DNA of 64,000 nt from Alectoria sarmentosa (taxonomy: Eukaryota > Ascomycota > Lecanoromycetes > Lecanorales > Parmeliaceae): NCBI GenBank assembly GCA_009733775.1, contig WOGZ01000134.1, forward strand, positions 1 through 64,000, given 5' to 3'. Made by a program: the position numbers and the translations under genes. This document shows positions 58,056 through 64,000 of this stretch, in pieces (position 1 is the stretch's first letter; each line of letters begins with the position of its first letter). Below the pieces are notes generated by a model. The model saw only the letters and a program-made list of their open reading frames with translations. It was not told where the DNA came from and did not search any database.

Positions 58056-59255
58056 CGCCGAAGCCTTTGTCAGCTTGATGATTCAGTCGGTCATAGATAA
58101 CGACTCTTGCCGCACGGCCGAGGCCTGCATCCTAGACTTGATGCGATCAACATCATCTTTCCCTCTCCGAGAACCTCCCAGGCCTGCAGGATACCCAGGT
58201 CGGCATTTTGTAGAGCGTAGGAAACAGCTCTCGAGAGGCGGCCAGGTCTGAGCTTCGCGCTCAGATAGTTGGTGAGTTGGAGTCAAGCACCTCAAGCAGA
58301 AGAGATAGCACGTCCTATGATTCTGTTAGAAGCAGCTTTCCTCATATACGCCATTGTGGAAGGATTGATGTTGGGAAGCTATCTGCAAGGCACACCAACC
58401 ATGTCCCCCCCGAAGGCGCCGTCATTAGCGGCCTTTAGGGCCCGCTCACAGTCACGTTTTGCCGCGTTTTAGGCCCACGTTAGCCCCTTGGAACGAGATT
58501 GGTGGGTAACTTCTCGCGACTCTCTTCCTACCTTCACCATTGCCATTGCATCGGTTGTGACTCAGATTTTCAGAAGTGTAGACGGAGTGGACGATGACCT
58601 GGTCTGGAATGTCAATATCTTTGATGCTGGTGCAGCTCGAGTCCTGCTGCAGCTTCGACACGGGGTACAAACCAAGTTCCTGACCTCAACCATCCGAGTT
58701 TGCATTTGTTGCGTTTGATAGGATTGGCAAGGACTACAAACGCTTTGGCTTTGAGGATGCAGGCGATAAGTCGTCAAACAAGGACGTTGAAGAGGTGGTG
58801 GGTGGACTTGTATTGGAAGATTTACGCCATGGGGAATCAATGCCATGAGGATTGCTTCAAGAGATCCGAAGGCGAGGTGAAGCTACTAGTGGGGTATCAT
58901 GTTCAGGGCCAATATATCTGAATGCCAAGAAGACTGAGTTGTGATGACCACGGCGGACTGACTTGGCCACAGAGCCAAAGACGACTGACTAGGCTATGAG
59001 ACTACTAGGATTCTGATCCACGGGTTCAGAGATTTCAAGCCCTCAGGTAAGAATAAAGACAACGACCTCGAAGATGCCATAGACGACATTAATCTCTCTC
59101 CATGCTCCTCCTCCTCCAGTTTTAAAAAAGGAGTTGGCGTAGCATTGGGAGGAGAGGTAGCTAGCAGGGTCAGATGCTGGTGAAACTGTGGCTTTGGCTG
59201 ATCTACGAACCGACCAAGATCATTCATACTACGCTATGTCTTTAATATTGACCAG

Positions 59256-59913
59256 AACGGCCCGGCAGCGCCAATGAAACTTCTGTATCCACCGGCTCAA
59301 CCTATCCCACATCGTCCGTTCTTCCCTCCAGCGCCTCCTCGAGCGCGACTACCCCAACGGCAACAGCAGTAGCCCCTCCAACAATAGGCCCCTACTACCT
59401 CGTCGTAGCAGACACAGGCACCCTCTTCGACGGTGACTACATCAATCTCGACTTTGAGCCCAACGATGAGGGATTGAATGTCCTTGTGTTCGGCTCCACG
59501 GGGCTTGTTCCAGGAGGGGATTCAGTCTACTATCTGTTCCCGGACGGCACTTTTCGGAACGATAACACCGGTTGGTGTTCGCTGGTGGTATTTAGTAGTA
59601 TTGAGGTTCGATTCCTAATGGCACTGGTACAATGGTGTAGCTGTTTTCTATTTCCTGTTGGACTGCGAGCTACGTCAACTCAAGCGCTAGTTTTGTCTTT
59701 CCTAACCCGGGTTCTCCGGACTACAACGGGGAGACCGCAGTGACTTGTGAGTACGACTTGGGTGGGATCTTGACTTGCCAAGGAGGGGTCTTTAATGCTT
59801 TTCTGCAGACAGTGGTTGGGGGGGACCCCGTTCCTCGAACTCCGTTCGTGCAGCTGGGGTCGACGGTTCCAACAGGGGCTTATCAACTCACTCTGCTGTG
59901 GGATATAGCATAG
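59256..59913 (+). CDS. Hypothetical, probably secreted protein; 5' part not found
   Basis: Exons 59,256-59,587 and 59,641-59,913 join in phase through a 53-nt intron (GTATTT to GTGTAG, branch-like CCTAAT). About 200 residues are visible: a Ser/Thr/Pro-rich stretch typical of an O-glycosylated linker, then a region with PYYLVVADTGTLFDGDYINL, VLVFGSTGLVPGGDSVYYL, SCWTASYVNSSASF and TCQGGVFNAFLQ, ending QLTLLWDIA. Two or more cysteines and N-glycosylation sites fit an extracellular protein. The frame is closed by TGA just before 59,256, so a first exon with a start and signal peptide must lie upstream, but I could not place it. No domain name. Confidence 0.55.
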
Positions 59914-60613
59914 TCTGTTATTGGTGGATGCTTTTGTCGGAGCAATATACTCTGATCTGGTGGATGCTGGTGGGAAGATGGTTAGGGGTAGCGGTGGGTA
60001 TTGATGCGTGGGGGCTCTGAGGTCAGAACAGAATGGGATAAGGTATTTGGACATATGTAAAGACAGTAAAAGAAGATCAACGCCAAGATTTTCAAAGCTA
60101 GATGCTTACGCACACTCGTTTCTAACCACGCCATCCGCCTCTTCTCCTGGTCCGTCCTTCGGTGTCCGCCTAGAACCATGATTCCCGGTTTGAACTGCGC
60201 CTTTATCAGCTTCTAGTCCCAGCTTCAATCCTTCGAATCTTGTATCCCGTACCAAAAAGGAATGGATTTGCGTCTCAAGCGCTAAGCGATAAGGAATCAC
60301 AAATGGCTTTTCCGAGATCAAGGTGTTGGAGCTACTCTTGGGTTGGGTGGAGATTGAGGGTGAAGAACGAACGATGCATGCGAGGACTAAATAGACTTAC
60401 AGTTCGCGTCTAGGACATATCGACTCGTTCGCTGAATAATTCACGACGTTCGTGGCGAATTGGTCTGGACAGGGAACTACTCAAATGACAGACGGAGCCA
60501 CTAGTCAGAAATTGAGTATCTACCGGTCCCTCGAACAATAGTGCGGGCGGGCGATCAGCATAATTGTGTAAGGTTCCCTTCAAAGACGACGACAACGACC
60601 TTGGACAAAAATT
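59914..60613. other. Possible unrecognised coding fragments (minus)
   Basis: On the minus strand, frames near 60,480-60,400 and 60,330-60,110 could be joined through a GTAAGT donor (TNVVNYSANESICPRREL then SNTLISEKPFVIPYRLAL) but the start is unclear and no domain is seen. Given as a possibility only. Confidence 0.2.
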
Positions 60614-61270
60614 TCACCGTGTCGAATCGCCTATACCTCGCTCATGTGAATACGCCGTGGTCTCTTCATTCTCTGCCTCCACCTCTTCACCCATCCCATC
60701 AATACCAGAATGCAGATGACCGTCTTCCATATCCCTAGGCGCCATGTTAGCCTCGTACCAAAGATCCATCTCCAGATTCTTCGGGCGCGGCTTCTCGATG
60801 TCATCCTCCAACTGCAACTTCATCTCATGAACCGTCTTGTAAAACCTCTCCACATCCTCCCCGAAAGCTCTGATTTCAGCTCTCAGTTCACCCACATCCT
60901 CTCCGAAAGCGTTGATTTCAGCTCTCACATCATCCCTGGTGGCCTCGTCACACTTCCGAACGTCTTTTGTCACAGTCGCTGCAACGCTCTCATTTTCTCT
61001 TCTCAGGGCCGCTGGAGGGGAACGGAATTCCTGACTAGGCATACTTTTGAGTAGCCTCTCTATCTCGTCGTACTGTTGCTCAAAAGGTCGACCAGTGCCT
61101 GTAGTGTCGGAGACAGAGGCCTTGCAATCCTCGTCGAAGATCCGAGCGAAAGATTCGAAGTTCTTGCTCAAATGGGACGGGTCTGGCATTTGGCCAAAGG
61201 TCTTGGGTGGCATTTCCGCCAAGTCGGCATTGCTGGCGAGAACGGGGGATGTTTGGTGCGATTGCTGCAT
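60614..61270 (-). CDS. Hypothetical coiled-coil protein, 218 residues
   Basis: An open minus-strand frame continues upstream to 61,546, but the start at 61,270 (MQQSHQTSPVLASNADLAEM) is preferred because the upstream part looks non-coding. The protein is highly charged, with heptad-like segments and a direct internal repeat: RAEINAFGEDV and RAEIRAFGEDVERF, 14 residues apart. No known family. A short intron could lie upstream. Its function cannot be inferred. Confidence 0.5.
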   Translation of the reverse strand: MQQSHQTSPVLASNADLAEMPPKTFGQMPDPSHLSKNFESFARIFDEDCKASVSDTTGTGRPFEQQYDEIERLLKSMPSQEFRSPPAALRRENESVAATVTKDVRKCDEATRDDVRAEINAFGEDVGELRAEIRAFGEDVERFYKTVHEMKLQLEDDIEKPRPKNLEMDLWYEANMAPRDMEDGHLHSGIDGMGEEVEAENEETTAYSHERGIGDSTR

Positions 61271-61667
61271 AGCCTTGACTGTGTTGTAATCGCGGTAGAC
61301 TTGAAGGTGCGAATGATAATTCTGAGAGGAGGATGTGATGAGAAGATATAAGAAAAGCGAGGTTTTCTTAATAAATCCCCTTTTTCTTGCTGGAAAATGA
61401 CTCGACGGAATAATGCAATATTTTTCATCTTGGCACGTGAGGCAACGAGGAAAGAGTACCAGGTTCTCGTCACGTTGCCAAAGGCCGTACTTACAGACAC
61501 CTCTTGACTCGTCGTCAGGGTCCGATCTCGAGCGAAAAGAAACCAACTGGATCGGTGTGAAGCGAGAATAGATTGACTGAAGCCGTTCTATCCAAACAGT
61601 GGCTACCTACCGCTACCCCGGCTTCATCATATTCCTTCCTTCTCCATTAACCCTCTACCCTGCCCCA
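61271..61667. other. Intergenic, 0.4 kb
   Basis: Presumed promoter of the coiled-coil hypothetical and 3' end of the F-box gene. Nothing specific seen. Confidence 0.4.
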
Positions 61668-63167
61668 TCAGCCATATCCTACACCCAAATGATCAGCCTC
61701 CCTCGCCTCCCTCCTAATCACAACCTTCACCCCACCTCCAAACGCACCCCTCAATTCCTCTCTCCCATCCACAAGCACCATCTCCCCATTCCCCTGTCCA
61801 TCATCCTCCTTCCACTGTTGCACGCCCCGAATCACCACCTCCTTCATCCGCGGCCACTGCCCTGCCCCAGCTCCCGTCAGTACCGGGAAAATTCCATCGC
61901 CAAACAGCTGATCCATCGGCCGCACGGGCGGCTGTGCTCGCTCGGTCCGGGGCAGCAAGCGCTCGCCCTGCTCAAAGATCAAGGACTCGAGAGTCGGTTT
62001 CACGGACGCGAGGAAGACGCCCCATTCGGCATAGACGTCGTGCTCTTTGCTGGAGTAGGCGGGCGGGAAGTCGAATTGGTCCCTCGCGCCTACTTTGCGC
62101 AAGTGCAGCGATGTGAGAGACGTGCACTTGCCTGCCAGAGTGCCGAGGACGTTCTGCATGGGGCCGGGCGCGTTGAAGTACTCGCTGTCGTTCCGAAAGC
62201 GCGTGAGGTTGTTCCAGGATTGGCGCGTTTGGCGGTGCGGTAGGATGGAGATGGGGACCGCAGGCGGTCTCTGGATCTGACGGACCCTCCGAGGGACCCT
62301 GTTCACGGTAACCCCATAGAGAACGTTTTCGAGGGGATCCGCGTCGTCGAGGTAAGCGTTGTAGTCAGTCAATACGAGGTTAAGGATTTCAAAGGTATTA
62401 CCACCCCTCTCATATATTTTGTCATATATCTTGTCGTATATCTTATAGTACCCGTCATCCGTGTCAAACTCCTCATCAATGTCAGTGGTGCTGGGTACTA
62501 TCCCACTTTGTTGAAGATTGTCCAGGTCTAGGTGCAGCAAATTCTGAGGACTCGCCAGCAAGATTGACGCGGCGAGAACATATGGCATGACCCCGACTAG
62601 GCGGACCGAGGTTGCGGCAGGAAATAGGGCGGACGGGATGCTGTGGATGAGTGGCATGGCAAGATGTCTGGACAACCAGGCAAGGTCAAGGGTCCGGACA
62701 CTAGTCAGAGACGCAAAGACTTTCCAGATCTCGTTGAAAGGGCTCTTTGGATCCAAGACTACGCTTTTGTTGATGGCGAACGGATCGATTCCCAACGTTG
62801 TTCGTTGGATGCTGTCGAGAAGCAGCAGTGTCCATGAAAAGTTTTCGACATGCTGTGCAAGGCTTGGATTTCTGATCAAGGCTGACAAGAAGGCCTCTTG
62901 CCTCTTCTGCATCTTGGGCGGAATGTTGTTGCATTGCAGACTGTCGGATGGTTCGTCCCATTTGCTGGGAGGGCAATGGTAGCCAGTTGGAAAAGTACAT
63001 GGTACATTGCCGCGATTGTGAATGCTGAGATCGACTTTTCGGAAGATGATGGGTCTGCAGATGGTGTTGTATTTGCTGGCCACTCTGCTTAGGGCAGCGG
63101 AATCGCGGTTGTCGCAGTGCTCGATGACAATGAGGAGTAGCTCGGTGGGCAGGCCAGCGAATGACAT
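61668..63167 (-). CDS. F-box protein, 499 residues
   Basis: Single exon with the F-box at the very N-terminus: LPTELLLIVIEHCDNRDSAA then LSRVASKYNTICRPIIFRKVDLSIHNRG. Later blocks (NNIPPKMQKRQEAFLSALI, LFPAATSVRLVGVMP, LDLDNLQQSG, LTSLHLRKVGARD, LIFEQGERLLP, MKEVVIRGVQQW) match in order those of the 50.7-kb gene, so the two are paralogues, but it lacks that gene's long N-terminal extension. A short in-frame repeat codes KIYDKIYDKIYE. Probably a substrate receptor of an SCF ubiquitin ligase; substrate unknown. Confidence 0.83.
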   Translation of the reverse strand: MSFAGLPTELLLIVIEHCDNRDSAALSRVASKYNTICRPIIFRKVDLSIHNRGNVPCTFPTGYHCPPSKWDEPSDSLQCNNIPPKMQKRQEAFLSALIRNPSLAQHVENFSWTLLLLDSIQRTTLGIDPFAINKSVVLDPKSPFNEIWKVFASLTSVRTLDLAWLSRHLAMPLIHSIPSALFPAATSVRLVGVMPYVLAASILLASPQNLLHLDLDNLQQSGIVPSTTDIDEEFDTDDGYYKIYDKIYDKIYERGGNTFEILNLVLTDYNAYLDDADPLENVLYGVTVNRVPRRVRQIQRPPAVPISILPHRQTRQSWNNLTRFRNDSEYFNAPGPMQNVLGTLAGKCTSLTSLHLRKVGARDQFDFPPAYSSKEHDVYAEWGVFLASVKPTLESLIFEQGERLLPRTERAQPPVRPMDQLFGDGIFPVLTGAGAGQWPRMKEVVIRGVQQWKEDDGQGNGEMVLVDGREELRGAFGGGVKVVIRREAREADHLGVGYG

Positions 63168-64000
63168 CGTGGGCTTGACTCCTTCGATTCTCAGCTTGTT
63201 GGTGAAGAACTCTTTTTTTCTGCCTGAGATGAGTTGTAGAGGAAATTCAGAATGCGGTTGGTGGATCTGCTACAATTTTATTCACAAAGACGTGCAAAGG
63301 CAGAGAGCTTAGAAAAGTGTTGAAGGAAGCTGGTGAAGGACGCAAAGAAAAAGAGGACAAGCATGAATACAATGCTCACGACTCAATTTAATGCAATAAA
63401 TGCAACATAATGCGTGAAACGTAAATGCACAAAATCCGAGTCCTAGGAAGTCGCGATTCCTTAGTGGCGGTAAGAACCATGGGCCTTCTCGCTCAAATGA
63501 GCTTAGCTCCCATGTGAGATACGAAAGAGCGCACGGCAGCGAAGTGAAATTGAAGTATGAAGACGAGGGTTCCTGTCGGTACTTGTACCCATTACAAACC
63601 GTATGCCAAGTACGGACGGTAGCCATGATGTATCACCATTCCAAAAATGATCAGAAAGTCAGTAGAGTCCAGTGCCTGTTCCATCAACTCGAGTCAACAC
63701 CACCGATGTTCGATCCAGACACAGTTCAAAGCCAGCCAAGTGGATCAAAAGTTTTGGTGCTGCGAGCAATAGTGCTGAGGTTCTCGAGAGAACGCTACCT
63801 TATTTTTGCTAAATAGTGTTTGAGTGACCGTATCTAGAAATTTCTCGTGCATTTCTTGGTCCCTTCCATTGTGCAAGGGAGCGCACATTCGCCCACAACT
63901 GCATAACCCGTCAGAGAAAGGAGTGGTGAGCCTTCAACAGGTGAATTAACCCCCCTGACGCAGCGTCGTCTTTGAGCCTGTGGAACTTGGACATGGATAA
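63168..64000. other. Right-edge intergenic region
   Basis: Contains the F-box gene promoter. No further gene recognised up to the window edge. Confidence 0.5.

Larger units (their letters stand above)
56356..59255. other. Gene-poor stretch, 2.9 kb
   Basis: No recognised gene. It holds the thaumatin-like promoter at its left end, a direct 8-bp repeat (57,701), two inverted repeats (57,798 and 58,034), and a region at 57,170-57,400 where CTGCAGCACA-like words recur irregularly. The 58,488-58,920 frames show no known domain; an upstream exon of the 59,256 gene could lie here. Confidence 0.45.

Noticed and set aside
59605..59615. Perfect Pol III B-box word GGTTCGATTCC
   Set aside because: It lies in the intron of the 59,256 gene; the T stem has a mismatch and no acceptor or anticodon arm can be built, with or without GT-AG introns.
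1..64000. CRISPR arrays, rRNA genes, bacterial operons
   Set aside because: None seen; the window is eukaryotic nuclear DNA.

Overview
The window looks like nuclear DNA of a filamentous ascomycete (Pezizomycotina). The signs are short GT-AG introns of about 50 nt with CTAAC/CTGAC-like branch points, a typical ascomycete gene set (ER glucosidase II, Ulp2, a POT1/Cdc13-type telomere protein, an HDA2/3-type deacetylase subunit, a fungal thaumatin-like protein), and a repeat block whose cytosines survive almost only in CpG, as expected after saturating repeat-induced point mutation (RIP). I cannot fix the class or genus.

Bases 1 to about 18,830 are an extremely AT-rich island with no intact gene. 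It holds at least three dead retroelements. A Ty3/gypsy remnant on the minus strand runs in from the left edge. A complete 7.7-kb gypsy element on the minus strand (5,325-13,005) is bounded by two 200-bp LTRs. A non-LTR (LINE, Tad1-like) element on the plus strand shows endonuclease, RT and RNase H remnants at about 14.2-18.5 kb. Composition changes abruptly near 18.83 kb.

From there to the right edge the DNA is gene-bearing: NDP kinase (7 exons, minus), glucosidase II alpha (plus), Ulp2-type SUMO protease (minus), eIF4E-like cap-binding protein (minus), a tRNA-Lys gene (minus), a large POT1/Cdc13-like protein (minus), an FMO-like monooxygenase (plus), a decayed F-box paralogue (plus), a chromodomain + HDA2/3 protein (plus), an 83-aa protein (minus), an F-box-like gene (minus), a secreted thaumatin-like protein (minus), a partial secreted protein (plus), a coiled-coil hypothetical (minus) and another F-box gene (minus). 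The genes are a mixed housekeeping set with no operon-like or cluster logic. The shared theme is nuclear: SUMO removal, telomere binding, and histone deacetylation beside a RIP-silenced block.

The outstanding observation is at 33,568-33,845 (minus). A tRNA-Lys(CUU) gene is cut into five exons (10, 7, 10, 18 and 28 nt) by four introns of 52, 51, 49 and 53 nt. Every intron begins GT and ends AG, and most carry a fungal-type branch-point motif. Removing them gives a perfect 73-nt cloverleaf. None lies at the canonical 37/38 site used by the tRNA-splicing endonuclease. The gene ends at a T10 Pol III terminator, and two of the introns split the internal A box. This looks like spliceosomal-type introns inside a Pol III tRNA gene.
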